Source: Paenibacillus sp. EZ-K15 (lineage in GTDB: Bacteria > Bacillota > Bacilli > Paenibacillales > Paenibacillaceae). Taken from it: a DNA stretch of 64,000 bases. Below, in pieces: positions 24,827 through 34,174 of this stretch (the stretch's first letter is position 1; each line of letters opens with the position of its first letter). The notes beneath the pieces were generated by a model. That model saw only the letters and a program-made list of their open reading frames with translations, was not told the DNA's origin and searched no databases. The stretch is from assembly GCF_002573715.1 (NCBI RefSeq), contig NZ_PDHM01000021.1, positions 62,001 to 126,000 on the forward strand. The letters are read 5' to 3'. The position numbers were made by a program, and so were the translations under genes.

Positions 24827-26086
24827 CTAGGACATTTTCACCAAGCTGTAGTTTTTCTTGCCTTTGCGGATGATGATGAACCGGCCGCCAATCGCTTGGT
24901 CGGCTGTCACCTCGTGACCGACGTCGCTGATACGCTCGCCGTTCATCGAGATGGCGCCTTTGGTGATATCCTCACGAGCTTGCCGCTTGGAAGGCTCGAT
25001 GCCCAGATCCACAAGCCAGTCCACGATATTCTTCGTTTCCGGCGTGGCTTCGAATGTCGGCATCTCTTTAAAGCCCTGCTCGATCTCATCAGCCGTGAGG
25101 GATTTAATATCGCCGCTGAACAAAGCCGCCGTAATGCGCTTGGCCTGCTCCAGCATCTCCTCGCCGTGCACGAATCTCGTCATTTCCTCAGCCAGCATTT
25201 TTTGCGCTTCGCGTTTATGCGGCTCGCTCTGCACCTTTTCGGCCAGATCGTCAATTTGCTCTTTGGTCAAGAAGGTGAAGTACTTCAGATATTTCACAAC
25301 GTCGCGGTCGTCGGTATTCGCCCAGAACTGGTAGAACTCGAATGGCGTCGTTTTGTTCGGGTCGAGCCAGATCGCGCCACCGGCCGTTTTGCCGAATTTC
25401 GTGCCGTCAGCCTTCAGCATGAGCGGAATGGTCAGGCCGAATGCTTTGGCCTCGGGTCCTTCCTTCTTCCGGATCAGATCCAGGCCGCTTGTAATGTTGC
25501 CCCATTGGTCCGATCCGCCGATTTGCAGCTGCACGTCCTCATGCTGGTACAGATGCAGGTAGTCGACTGACTGCAGAATTTGGTAAGAGAATTCCGTAAA
25601 CGAAATCCCGCTGTCAAGACGGCTCGCAACCACGTCCTTCGCCAGCATCGAGTTAATGCTGAAGTTTTTTCCGTAATCGCGCAGGAATTCGATGATGTTG
25701 ATCTTATGCGTCCAGTCGTAGTTGTTGACCATGCGGATCTGATTGTCGCCCTCCGTCACGAAGAGCTTTTTCATTTGTCCGGTCAACGCGTCAACGTTAG
25801 CCTGAACCTGCTCCAGCGTCTGCAGCGAGCGCTCGGTTTGGCGTCCGCTTGGATCGCCGATGGTGCCGGTCGCGCCGCCGATCAGAATGACCGGACGATG
25901 GCCGGCAAGCTGGAAGCGTTTGAGCATGATGAAGGGAATCAGGTGACCGATATGCATGCTGTCGCCCGTTGGATCCACACCGCAGTACAGCGAGATTGAT
26001 TTTTCATTCGTAAGCTCCCGAAGGCCTTCGGCATCCGTCTGTTGGTTGATCGCATCGCGCCAGTCCAGTTCGTCGATAATATTCAC
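24827..26086 (-). CDS. tyrS: tyrosyl-tRNA synthetase
   Basis: A protein of 419 residues. The class I signatures are present: MHIGHL (HIGH motif at residues 45-48) and KFGKT (residues 230-234). The tyrosine pocket and ATP loop read YCGVDPTGDS and GGSDQWGNI. The C-terminal S4-like RNA-binding domain is complete (PSKRQAREDITKGAISMNGERI). The start is a GTG at 26086 with AAGGAGTG upstream. The enzyme charges tRNA-Tyr in the cytoplasm. Expression is under the T-box leader listed next. Confidence 0.97.
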   Translation of the reverse strand: MNIIDELDWRDAINQQTDAEGLRELTNEKSISLYCGVDPTGDSMHIGHLIPFIMLKRFQLAGHRPVILIGGATGTIGDPSGRQTERSLQTLEQVQANVDALTGQMKKLFVTEGDNQIRMVNNYDWTHKINIIEFLRDYGKNFSINSMLAKDVVASRLDSGISFTEFSYQILQSVDYLHLYQHEDVQLQIGGSDQWGNITSGLDLIRKKEGPEAKAFGLTIPLMLKADGTKFGKTAGGAIWLDPNKTTPFEFYQFWANTDDRDVVKYLKYFTFLTKEQIDDLAEKVQSEPHKREAQKMLAEEMTRFVHGEEMLEQAKRITAALFSGDIKSLTADEIEQGFKEMPTFEATPETKNIVDWLVDLGIEPSKRQAREDITKGAISMNGERISDVGHEVTADQAIGGRFIIIRKGKKNYSLVKMS

Positions 26087-26145
26087 AGTGTTAACACTCC
26101 TTCAATTCATTAATTTCCTTATAACGAAACGTCCAACCCCGCCTG

Positions 26146-26458
26146 AAAAAACAAAAAATCGCCCCTTGTCTGTTACAGACATAGGGACGATTATTAACCG
26201 TGTTACCACCCAGATTGCACGAATGATCTGCAACGCTTGCCGCGCGTCATTCATGCCGCTCATTAGACGAGATATCGTTCGCCGTTTCCGCTCGGCATTA
26301 CCCGAGATACTCCAGAGTGTAATTCGCCGCCTTGGTGTGTACCGGGTTCCATCATCCCCCGGCTTTCTAGAACAGGGACCAAGCTGCTACTGGGCTCTTT
26401 CAACGTATGTCGCATATAAGATTACAGACAGTATAGTGAATTAATAAATCGATGTCAA
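26146..26458 (-). promoter_or_regulatory. promoter and tyrosine T-box leader of tyrS
   Basis: On the minus strand TTGACA (26458-26453), 17 bases and TATACT (26435-26430) form a near-consensus promoter. The leader carries the T-box GGGTGGTAACACGG (26211-26198), which pairs with the uncharged tRNA acceptor end. A terminator follows: AATCGTCCC/GGGGCGATT stem at 26192-26157, including TGTCTG-TTA-CAGACA, then a T-rich run down to 26146. A TAC triplet at 26321-26319 in the stem I region is a plausible tyrosine specifier. Uncharged tRNA-Tyr would allow readthrough into tyrS. Confidence 0.9.
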
Positions 26459-26530
26459 CCTGCGTTTCGGACGGATGTCCTGCTTTCCCCGGCAGCATGG
26501 GTAACCGCCGTCAGGTGAGCCCCCTTGATA

Positions 26531-27346
26531 TCAGGTGCGGCGCATGTACGCACGAACCGTAATGGGAGCAAAGATCGTCACGATGACCGCGGCGCCGACC
26601 AAGGATATCGTGAGATCCCAGCCCACGGTGCCAGCGTTGGTGAGATCCCGAACGGCTGTCACAAGATGCGAGATTGGATTCATATTGACGAACCACTGCA
26701 GCCAGCCCGGCATCGTATCCACCGGCACGAACGCGTTGGAGAGAAACGTGAGCGGAAACAGCACGATCATCGATATTCCCTGCACGCCGGAGGCGGATCT
26801 TGCAATCACGCCGCAGAAAGCAAAGATCCAGCTGATGGCCCATGAGCACAAAATGACGACCAACCCGGCAAGAGCAACGTAACCCAAGCCGCCCTCGGGC
26901 CGATATCCCATAATATAACCCATCGTAAAGGTAAGCACCGTTGCAATGGTATACCGAATCGTGTCTGCTAGCAGGGCACCAGCCAGCGGTGCGATTCGCG
27001 CAATCGGCAGCGATTTGAATCGGTCGAATACGCCTTTATCCATATCCTCGCGCAGCTGAACACCTGTGACGACGGAGGTCGTAATCACGGTCTGGACGAG
27101 GATGCCGGGAATGATAACGGGCAAATAACTCGCCACGTCACCGGAGATGGCGCCGCCAAAAATATAGGTGAACATCAGCGTAAAGATAATGGGCTGGAAC
27201 GTGACGTCAAACAACTGCTCGGGCGTACGCCGGAGCTTCAGCAGCCCGCGGTAGGCCATCGTCAACGAATTTCGGACCGTTTGACCAAAACTCGTGCGGT
27301 TCTTGAGCTGACGTTCCGTCCCAGGCTGAATCATGGTACTGCTCAT
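26531..27346 (-). CDS. ABC-2 type transporter permease, DrrB-like
   Basis: A protein of 271 residues with six membrane segments (FDVTFQPIIFTLMFTYIFGG, IPGILVQTVITTSVVTGVQLREDMDKGVFDRFKSLPIARIAPLAG). The VQLREDMDKGVFDRFKSLP stretch is the DrrB coupling region, and NPISHLVTAVRDLTNAG near the C-terminus is typical of the daunorubicin-resistance permease family. It overlaps the ATPase gene by four bases (ATGA), so the two are translationally coupled. It exports an unknown hydrophobic compound. Confidence 0.9.
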   Translation of the reverse strand: MSSTMIQPGTERQLKNRTSFGQTVRNSLTMAYRGLLKLRRTPEQLFDVTFQPIIFTLMFTYIFGGAISGDVASYLPVIIPGILVQTVITTSVVTGVQLREDMDKGVFDRFKSLPIARIAPLAGALLADTIRYTIATVLTFTMGYIMGYRPEGGLGYVALAGLVVILCSWAISWIFAFCGVIARSASGVQGISMIVLFPLTFLSNAFVPVDTMPGWLQWFVNMNPISHLVTAVRDLTNAGTVGWDLTISLVGAAVIVTIFAPITVRAYMRRT

Positions 27347-28374
27347 ACCCGTGCCACCTCTCTATCATTGGATTCATAAGACCCTTGGACAGCGTCTTCC
27401 TTCACGCCGTGGCCGGTGATTGTCAGGAACACCTCATCCAGGGTCGGCTTCTGCATGCTCATCTCGGACAAGCCGATTCCTGCCGTGCGCAGCTCGATCA
27501 ACAGGTCTGTAACAAGACCCGCATTAGCCATCGGTGCCGTTATCTTTCCGGCTTCCGGCGATACATTAGCATGAACTTTGAGCACTTGTTCCACGGTATG
27601 GCGGGCGCGATCCATGTCCTGTAAATGCTGGACGGTCAAATGCAGCGAGGAAGTGCCTACCGACATCTTCAGTTCATCCGCTGTCCCCTCGGCCACAACC
27701 CGGCCGTAATCGATAACGGCGATGCGGTTTGCCAATTGGTCCGCCTCCTCGAGATACTGCGTGGTCAGCAATACCGTTGAACCGGTATTCACCAATCGGC
27801 GGATCGTATCCCACATCTGGGAACGCGTACGCGGGTCAAGCCCCGTCGTCGGTTCATCCAGGAAGATGAGCGGCGGTTGGGCAATAAGGCTTGCCGCCAG
27901 ATCCAGTCTTCTCCGCATGCCGCCGGAGAAATTTTTTAGCGGTCGCTTCGCGGCTTCCGACAAACCGAATTCCTCAAGCAGCTCACCCGCCTTGCGCCGC
28001 GCCTCCGTACGCCCCAGACCTAGCAAACGGGAGAATATAATCAGATTCTCCGTAGCGCTGAGCGATTCGTCCACCGACGCGTATTGACCGGTTACCCCGA
28101 TCAACTGACGGACGATCTGCGATTCCGTCTGCACGTCGTGTCCGAAGATTCGGGCCGTACCGGCATCCGGCCTTAGCAAGGTCGCCAGCATCCGGATGGT
28201 GGTCGTCTTGCCTGCCCCATTCGGACCAAGCACGCCATAGATCGTTCCGGTACGCACGTTCAAATCCACGCCATCCACGGCACGATTATCGCCGAATGTT
28301 TTGACCAGCCCGTAAGCCTCAACGGCCAAGTCACCAGGGTTAGGCTCTATTTTCTTTCTGTATACATGCTCCAT
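27343..28374 (-). CDS. ABC transporter ATPase, DrrA-like
   Basis: A protein of 343 residues from the ATG at 28374, chosen for the GAGGAGGAAA site just upstream; the frame runs open much further (28608) but without family similarity. Walker A is GVLGPNGAGKTTTIRML, the signature NFSGGMRRRLDLAASL and Walker B LIFLDEPTTGLDPRTR. The C-terminal 100 residues with GLSEMSMQKPTLDEVFLTITGH are the DrrA C-terminal domain. It forms an exporter with the permease downstream. Confidence 0.92.
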   Translation of the reverse strand: MEHVYRKKIEPNPGDLAVEAYGLVKTFGDNRAVDGVDLNVRTGTIYGVLGPNGAGKTTTIRMLATLLRPDAGTARIFGHDVQTESQIVRQLIGVTGQYASVDESLSATENLIIFSRLLGLGRTEARRKAGELLEEFGLSEAAKRPLKNFSGGMRRRLDLAASLIAQPPLIFLDEPTTGLDPRTRSQMWDTIRRLVNTGSTVLLTTQYLEEADQLANRIAVIDYGRVVAEGTADELKMSVGTSSLHLTVQHLQDMDRARHTVEQVLKVHANVSPEAGKITAPMANAGLVTDLLIELRTAGIGLSEMSMQKPTLDEVFLTITGHGVKEDAVQGSYESNDREVARV

Positions 28375-28531
28375 TATGATTTCCTCCTCTTTGCTAATGG
28401 ATGATGCTTGAATCGTAGCACCCCTATTTAAACGGAATGTAAACCGGGAAAAGATTGGGCTCTTCTTATGAAAATGATCCTCAATCGATAAGGATTCGCG
28501 GTTTACTCCGACTACTTCTGACGGTAAACAA

Positions 28532-28575
28532 AAAAAGTGACAGCACAGAAAAACCTTCTGCACTGCCACTTTTTC
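28532..28575 (-). terminator. terminator after the ArsR-type regulator
   Basis: Arms AAAGTGACAGCACAG (28534-28548) and CTGCACTGCCACTTT (28558-28572) pair with one mismatch, with poly-T on both strands. It lies about 100 bases past the stop at 28674. The remaining 28375-28673 sequence holds the promoter of the ABC exporter; no gene was seen there. Confidence 0.75.
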
Positions 28576-28673
28576 CTTTATAAAAAACGGGAACCTCTCC
28601 GCCAACAAGCTGCCGCTGGACTTGCCTATTCTTCGTCAACAGCTAAGCCTTCGGCCACTTATACAAAGCATGA

Positions 28674-29621
28674 TTAAAGGTCTTCCCCATCCTGATCCAT
28701 CGTATATTTTACCTGCATGATGATATTCTGTTCGTGATCTCCAAACTGGCGACCGAACAGATTCAGTCCTCCTTGATTCACAGCATCGGGCTTGATGCCG
28801 ATACGCAACCGCAATTTGGGACTCTCGGAAAGATTCAGCTCATCCAATGTAACACCCGATACTTTCTCCATATCCAGCGTCGTCTTCTCATGATCGACCC
28901 GCCAAGTTTTGAGAAACCCGTACTGCGTTGCCCAATCGTACCACCAATTCGGATTCAGCTTGCCGCGTCGATCCCCGAAATCACCGGGGCTTGTCCACAT
29001 GCCGATCTCCACGCCATTGACCCACACGGAAATGTTCGAAGGCCAGTTATGATCATAATTGGGCGCCTCGGAACACATCTCCATGGACAATTCAAGCGAT
29101 TCGATGCGAGCTCCGGCCGGAATATCCATCGGCATTAAATATTCCAAATATCCTTTGCGCAGCCAGATGATCTGGGCATTGACATGCTTGGGATGGTAAA
29201 AGCTCGCCGGCTCGTCTTCCTTTATGATATACCCGTCGGCATTCGCCATTCCGCATGTGGGCGATACTTCGCAATCACTGTAATGGCCAATCGGCATCTC
29301 TACTTCATAGAGATGCGTTACTCCTTTGGGTACCGAGTTTTTCAAATTCAACGCAATATGAATATCATCATAATTCCGGCTGCAGACCTTCATTGCCCCA
29401 CGTGACGCCGGAAGCAATTCCGTATTGATTAACTCAGCCGCTTCCAACACTTTGATGTTGCTCGCTACCGTCGAAACGGGGAGTTTGAGCTTCTCGGCGA
29501 TTTCAATAATATTCAAGTTCTTGGAATTCAAGAGCCTTAGAATATCAACCCGAGAACGTGTTGACAAGGCATGGGTTACCGTGACCAATCTTTCCGGGTC
29601 GTTAAAACCAAGTTCCAGCAC
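28674..29621 (-). CDS. ArsR-type regulator with large C-terminal sensor-like domain
   Basis: A protein of 315 residues. The N-terminal ~75 residues are a winged helix (VTHALSTRSRVDILRLLNSKNLNIIEIAEKLKLPVSTVASNIKVLEAAELI). The remaining 240 residues (PIGHYSDCEVSPTCGMANADGYIIKEDEPASFYHPKHVNAQIIWLRKGYLEYLMP to NLFGRQFGDHEQNIIMQVKY) form a beta-rich domain rich in W and D. It is found in this type of regulator next to arabinose or xylan operons of Paenibacillus and Geobacillus-type bacteria and may bind a sugar. The gene follows the GH43 operon at 29864-39696 in the same direction, but with its own region of 240 bases, so local control of that operon is an inference. Confidence 0.75.
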   Translation of the reverse strand: MLELGFNDPERLVTVTHALSTRSRVDILRLLNSKNLNIIEIAEKLKLPVSTVASNIKVLEAAELINTELLPASRGAMKVCSRNYDDIHIALNLKNSVPKGVTHLYEVEMPIGHYSDCEVSPTCGMANADGYIIKEDEPASFYHPKHVNAQIIWLRKGYLEYLMPMDIPAGARIESLELSMEMCSEAPNYDHNWPSNISVWVNGVEIGMWTSPGDFGDRRGKLNPNWWYDWATQYGFLKTWRVDHEKTTLDMEKVSGVTLDELNLSESPKLRLRIGIKPDAVNQGGLNLFGRQFGDHEQNIIMQVKYTMDQDGEDL

Positions 29622-29863
29622 AAATCTGCTCTCCTTTAAACATATTCATTACAATAATTTTACTTCTTAATGAAATGAAAAACAATCACACTGGAAAGGC
29701 TTACACCAGCCATTTTCCTGCCTCTTGTCATAGGGCATCGTATAGTCGGAGGTAGAAAACCATGACTTTCATAGCCAGAAATGGCCTCCGGGAGAACCGG
29801 AAGCCATCCATGATCAAGCTAACAACTCTTTATTTATCGGCCCGCTATACCATCGGCTGTGTC

Positions 29864-31261
29864 CTAATTCGCCGGCTTGATGTCGAAAAAGTCGATTTCT
29901 CCGTATCCCTCGCCTTTTGAAAAACGTATCGTATTCACGCCGGCCTTCAACTGAACCCGCGCCGTGGACAGCCCCCAGTTCTCCCATCCTTTATTCGTGA
30001 TGTGGAACTTGCTTGCCGTACCGGCATTTACGCTGAGCATGAGATGGGACCAATTCCCCCCAGCTGTTCCATTCGCCGTGCGGGCGAGCAGAATGTATTC
30101 GCCTGCGGACGCAGCATGTACCTTGAATTCCACATAGCTCTCCGGCGTATCAATATGCCCGGCCTTCATGCCCCCCGAACCATTAGGGCTTTGAGATGCA
30201 TAGGCGATACCGCCGAATGTTCCTTCCTCACCTTCGTAACGGGTATGTGCCGCTTCGCCGGAAGGCAAGGTTATCGGAGCATTCGGATTCACCGGGACGC
30301 CGAGATTTGGCGTGTTATCGGCATGCCACGTGAATTTCTGCATTCGAACCTCGCGGTTCCACCCGGCATTATTGTACTTGGCGACATGATAGAGTATCCA
30401 GTCCTCCGTACCGTCTGGCGACTTGGTGAATGAATGATGACCCGGTCCGTACAGACCGTTACCGGACTTGAATATAGGCTGGCTGCGTTTGCTCCATGAT
30501 GCCGGATTCAGCAGATCGCTGGTTGTGCTGGCTGTTATGAGGCCCAGGCAATAGTCATTGGTCCAGCTTCCGCTTGCCGAGTATACCAGATTGATGAGAC
30601 CGTTTCGCACAATCACCTGAGGCCCTTCGTTTACGTGCGGGGAATGGTTCGTTTCCCAGCTGTGGGTAGGCCTTGCGATTTCAACGCGATTCGAATCGAT
30701 CGTCCAGGGATTGCTCATGCGGGCGATATACAAATTCTGCCGGACATTGGTGTCGCCTTCCCAGCCGGACCATATAAAATACAGCTGACCGCCTGTTTGC
30801 AGCACCGTGCCGTCAATCGCCCATTTGTTCGTCGGGTCCGTAATCTGGCCTTTGTACTGCCAGGTTCCCTGCGTCGGGTCCGCCGACGTGTTCTCCATGA
30901 CATACATGCGGTGGTTGACGTTATCCCCGTCATCCTTGGCATAGTAGATGTACCAGGCGCCATTGATGTAATGCAATTCGGGAGCCCAGATGCTGCAGCA
31001 GCCCGTTTCCACGACCCTCGTCGGAGCTGCATCAATCGTCGTGAGCTGTGCGGACTTCCATATGGTCACATTTCCGCCGGTCGTTTTTGTGAAGTAGTAA
31101 AAGCCGTCGGTGTGTTTATATACCCATGGATCCGCGCCCTCCTGCATGACCACGTTGTAGAAGTTATTTTGAAGCGTAGCCGCATGTGTCGCCTGACCCA
31201 TAGGAAGAATAAGAAATGCGCATATCGTGAGCAATAATTTGTTCCGGTAGTTCACCTTCAT
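29864..31261 (-). CDS. secreted GH43 arabinofuranosidase-type enzyme with C-terminal CBM6/35-like domain
   Basis: A protein of 465 residues with a signal peptide (NKLLLTICAFLILPMGQATHA, cleavage after THA). The GH43 core spans residues 33-330: catalytic base in VVMQEGADPWVYKHTDGFYYF, CSIWAPELHYINGAWYIYY, modulating aspartate in KWAIDGTVLQ and proton donor in HVNEGPQVIVRNG. The pattern resembles subfamily 26-type exo-arabinofuranosidases. Residues ~345-465 form a carbohydrate-binding module (TRYEGEEGTFGGIA to YGEIDFFDIKPAN). It is the last gene of the operon and the only secreted enzyme in it. It could release arabinose from extracellular polymer for uptake. Confidence 0.9.
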   Translation of the reverse strand: MKVNYRNKLLLTICAFLILPMGQATHAATLQNNFYNVVMQEGADPWVYKHTDGFYYFTKTTGGNVTIWKSAQLTTIDAAPTRVVETGCCSIWAPELHYINGAWYIYYAKDDGDNVNHRMYVMENTSADPTQGTWQYKGQITDPTNKWAIDGTVLQTGGQLYFIWSGWEGDTNVRQNLYIARMSNPWTIDSNRVEIARPTHSWETNHSPHVNEGPQVIVRNGLINLVYSASGSWTNDYCLGLITASTTSDLLNPASWSKRSQPIFKSGNGLYGPGHHSFTKSPDGTEDWILYHVAKYNNAGWNREVRMQKFTWHADNTPNLGVPVNPNAPITLPSGEAAHTRYEGEEGTFGGIAYASQSPNGSGGMKAGHIDTPESYVEFKVHAASAGEYILLARTANGTAGGNWSHLMLSVNAGTASKFHITNKGWENWGLSTARVQLKAGVNTIRFSKGEGYGEIDFFDIKPAN

Positions 31262-31351
31262 CCTTTAGTCACGTTCCTTTCGGATAATATGCATTCATAC
31301 ACCAAACAGGAATTGAACTCTGCCTACTTCTTTGACGGTCATGATGACGGC

Positions 31352-33094
31352 TCAATCTTCAATCGCGGCCTTGCGGGAATTGATGCGGCGAATCACCTCG
31401 GGATCGAATTTCGAACGTCTGTCATAGGTGTACAATCCGTTCACTTCCTGCTCCACATCGTACAGCTGGGTATAACAAAATCCGAACATCTTCGGATGAT
31501 CCAACAGAACATTCGTTAAGCCCGCATAACGTTCCAGAAACGCTTCTTCGGAGGTCGGCCTGTCGCCATACCCCCATGACTTCTCGTCTTTTTGGTCCGG
31601 ATTCCACCATATGCCGCCATATTCGCTGATGAAATAAGGCTGGCCTTCATACTGCTGCCGATTCGGGAAGCTATTGTACACCTCTCCACCGTTCTTCATC
31701 GGCTCATATCGTTCCTTAAAGGTCTCCGGGTTCTGGTCGTAATCATGGATATCGAAAATATCCGTCACGACATGGAAGTTACCGCTCGTATCAATTACGG
31801 GACGGGTCGGATCCATCTTTTTCGTTACCTCGTATACAATGCGCAGTACGTCGTTATTTTGCTTGGAGCCGTCCCGGTCCCACGTCTCGTTGAAGGGACA
31901 CCAGCCGATGAGGGCCGGATGATTGAAATCGCGCTCCATCCCTTCAAGCCATTCCGGCAGGAAATGGGACAATCCCTCGGCCGTGGTAATGTCGAGCCCC
32001 CAATTCGCATGCTCTCCCCATACCAGATACCCTAACCGGTCAGCCCAATACAGAAAGCGCGGTTCAAACATCTTCTCGTGAAGCCTTGCGCCGTTAAAGC
32101 CGAGTCCCATCGAAATTTCGATGTCTTTGCGGAGATCCTCATCGCTTGGCGCGGTGTAGACCCCATCCGGATAGAAGCCTTGATCCAGCACAAGGCGTTG
32201 AAATATTGATTTGCCGTTGACGCGGAAGGCCATTCCGTCCAGCATGACGGTTCGGAGCCCGAAATAGGATTGGACGGTGTCGCACACCTGATCCTGTCCT
32301 TGCAGGGATAGTTCCAGATCGTACAGCCTGGCCTGACCCACCTCCCACAAGTGAACCTCCGACAATGGAATGGTAAGTTTGACGGACGGCCCGGATACAA
32401 CGGCACTGGCGTTCCCTACAGGTTTTCCCTCATACAGAGCAGAGGCGCTCAGTTTATGTCCCGCGGCATTTCCGCTGATCTTTACTTCCAGGTGCGCGCA
32501 GGCATTATCGGGATCACCCACTATTTTCATGTCTGACAAATAGGCCTCCGGCACTTGCTCCAGCCATACCGTCTGCCAAATCCCCGTCGTACGTGTGTAA
32601 TCACAGCCGTGCGAGTGGAACCGCCCGCTTTGTTTCCCGCGCGGCTGGCGTCCGGAACGGACATCGTCTTCCGCACAGACGGTAATCACGTTCTTGCCCG
32701 GTATCACATGCGAAGTAATATCAAAGCTAAAAGGCGTATATCCCCCGCGATGCATTCCTACGGATACACCGTTTACCCATACTTCCGTCTCGTAATCCAC
32801 AGCCCCGAAGTGAAGCAGGATGCTGCCTTTCCATTCTTCAGACACGGTAAAATCGCGTTTGTACCATACAGCTGCCATGAAATCCTTATATTCAACGCCG
32901 GACAGCTTGCTTTCGGGGCAGAAGGGAACAGTGATCATTCCGGACAGATCATGTCCCGGCTCATGAAATCCGCGCTCCTTCCCGCTTTTCCCATGATCGA
33001 TTTCGAATTGCCAAGCACCATTCAGATTGATCCAGTCGGGTCTTACCCATTGCGGACGGGGGTACTCCGGACGCGGCAGTGTTAATTCTGTCAT
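31352..33094 (-). CDS. GH2-family glycosidase (copy 1 of 2 in the operon)
   Basis: A protein of 580 residues without a signal peptide, preceded by AAAAGGAG. It has a sugar-binding jelly roll, an immunoglobulin-like domain and a TIM barrel in order (RPEYPRPQWVRPDWINLNGAWQFEID; VDYETEVWVNGVSVGMHRGGYTPFSFDIT; barrel from about residue 270). The acid/base glutamate lies in CPFNETWD and the nucleophile in YFISEYGG. GH2 covers beta-galactosidases, glucuronidases, mannosidases and some arabinosidases; the family alone does not fix the substrate. With GH43 and the epimerase in one operon, arabinose-containing oligomers are a reasonable guess. Confidence 0.87.
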   Translation of the reverse strand: MTELTLPRPEYPRPQWVRPDWINLNGAWQFEIDHGKSGKERGFHEPGHDLSGMITVPFCPESKLSGVEYKDFMAAVWYKRDFTVSEEWKGSILLHFGAVDYETEVWVNGVSVGMHRGGYTPFSFDITSHVIPGKNVITVCAEDDVRSGRQPRGKQSGRFHSHGCDYTRTTGIWQTVWLEQVPEAYLSDMKIVGDPDNACAHLEVKISGNAAGHKLSASALYEGKPVGNASAVVSGPSVKLTIPLSEVHLWEVGQARLYDLELSLQGQDQVCDTVQSYFGLRTVMLDGMAFRVNGKSIFQRLVLDQGFYPDGVYTAPSDEDLRKDIEISMGLGFNGARLHEKMFEPRFLYWADRLGYLVWGEHANWGLDITTAEGLSHFLPEWLEGMERDFNHPALIGWCPFNETWDRDGSKQNNDVLRIVYEVTKKMDPTRPVIDTSGNFHVVTDIFDIHDYDQNPETFKERYEPMKNGGEVYNSFPNRQQYEGQPYFISEYGGIWWNPDQKDEKSWGYGDRPTSEEAFLERYAGLTNVLLDHPKMFGFCYTQLYDVEQEVNGLYTYDRRSKFDPEVIRRINSRKAAIED

Positions 33095-33158
33095 GTTTAA
33101 CTCCTTTTTTATGTTTAATTGTCGGTATTTATCTATTGCCCGGCTGTCACCTGCGGCT

Positions 33159-34163
33159 TTAGCCTCGGCTTTCCTTCACGTACAGCCTGCTGGTCTCTTC
33201 CCAGATTTCATTCGCTTCAAGGCTGAAACATCCGATCTCTTCGGCTTCCATGTCCATATTCGGCGCATTGACCAGATTGATCTGCGGCTCAGGGCAAAAG
33301 AAACCCTCGGTCGCTTCGTTGTTCCAGATCATCCATTGTTTATAGGAGGTGCCTACGTCATAAACCAGCGTCAGTTTCTCCGCACCATCGGTAAGCTCCA
33401 TCCGGTTTCTTCCGTTTTGAGCCACGGCGGTGTAATGATTGTCCATACTTTCGAAGAAGGGGTAAACGCCTGCTCCTTGCATGGCCTGCTCGTTAGTGGA
33501 CAGCTCCTGATAGGATCCGGTGGGCAGCATCCGCCCATCCAGCTCCCACCGCTGCCCGACGGTCAGCTTTAAGCGGTAATCCCGGGCGTCGCCTCCATTG
33601 GTAAATGGCGCGTTGATGGACGTATGGAACGCCAGCAAACACGGCATGGCTTCTTGACCTGTATTGGTAATCGTTACCCGCTGGGATAGCCCCTGCCGAC
33701 TTAAGCCGTACCGAAGCTGAATATGGAACCGGAACGGGAAGCTCCGGAATACCGGATGCCGTTCATCCACACGGACAGAAACGGTCACATAAGCTTCCTG
33801 CTCGGAATGCCCGTATTCATCGACCTCCCATGGAATGTTGTACAGAAATCCATGCAGATGATGACCGGTTGCCTCTTCATTAACCGGCAGCTGATGGACT
33901 TTGCCATTCCACCGGAAGTTACCGTCCTTATACCGGTTGGGTGGAAACAACACCGGAATGCCGTGAATCATCGGTCTTGCTTTGAAGCCCGGCATTTCCT
34001 CCGGCGTTGGCTCATGCAGAAACCGGTAGCCCTTATCGAGGTCCCGGAACGATATCAAATTCCCGCCGATATCCGGAAGCATGATGGCCTCATAACCCCC
34101 GGCTCTTAGATAAACTGCTCGCTCGTTATGGTATACGCCTTCGTAGGCATTCGTCCCTTCCAT
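33159..34163 (-). CDS. aldose 1-epimerase family protein
   Basis: A protein of 334 residues of the galactose-mutarotase fold: GYEAIMLPDIGGNLISFRDLDKGYRFLHEPTPEEMPGFKARPMIHGIPVLFPPNRYKDGNFRWNGK at the N-terminus, then HHLHGFLYNIPWEV with the catalytic-type histidine, and ending FCPEPQINLVNAPNMDMEAEEIGCFSLEANE. It would interconvert alpha and beta anomers of the sugars released by the GH2 and GH43 enzymes. AGGAGGTGG precedes the ATG. The gene lies 11 bases after the upstream GH2 gene. Confidence 0.87.
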   Translation of the reverse strand: MEGTNAYEGVYHNERAVYLRAGGYEAIMLPDIGGNLISFRDLDKGYRFLHEPTPEEMPGFKARPMIHGIPVLFPPNRYKDGNFRWNGKVHQLPVNEEATGHHLHGFLYNIPWEVDEYGHSEQEAYVTVSVRVDERHPVFRSFPFRFHIQLRYGLSRQGLSQRVTITNTGQEAMPCLLAFHTSINAPFTNGGDARDYRLKLTVGQRWELDGRMLPTGSYQELSTNEQAMQGAGVYPFFESMDNHYTAVAQNGRNRMELTDGAEKLTLVYDVGTSYKQWMIWNNEATEGFFCPEPQINLVNAPNMDMEAEEIGCFSLEANEIWEETSRLYVKESRG

Positions 34164-34174
34164 TTCTCCACCTC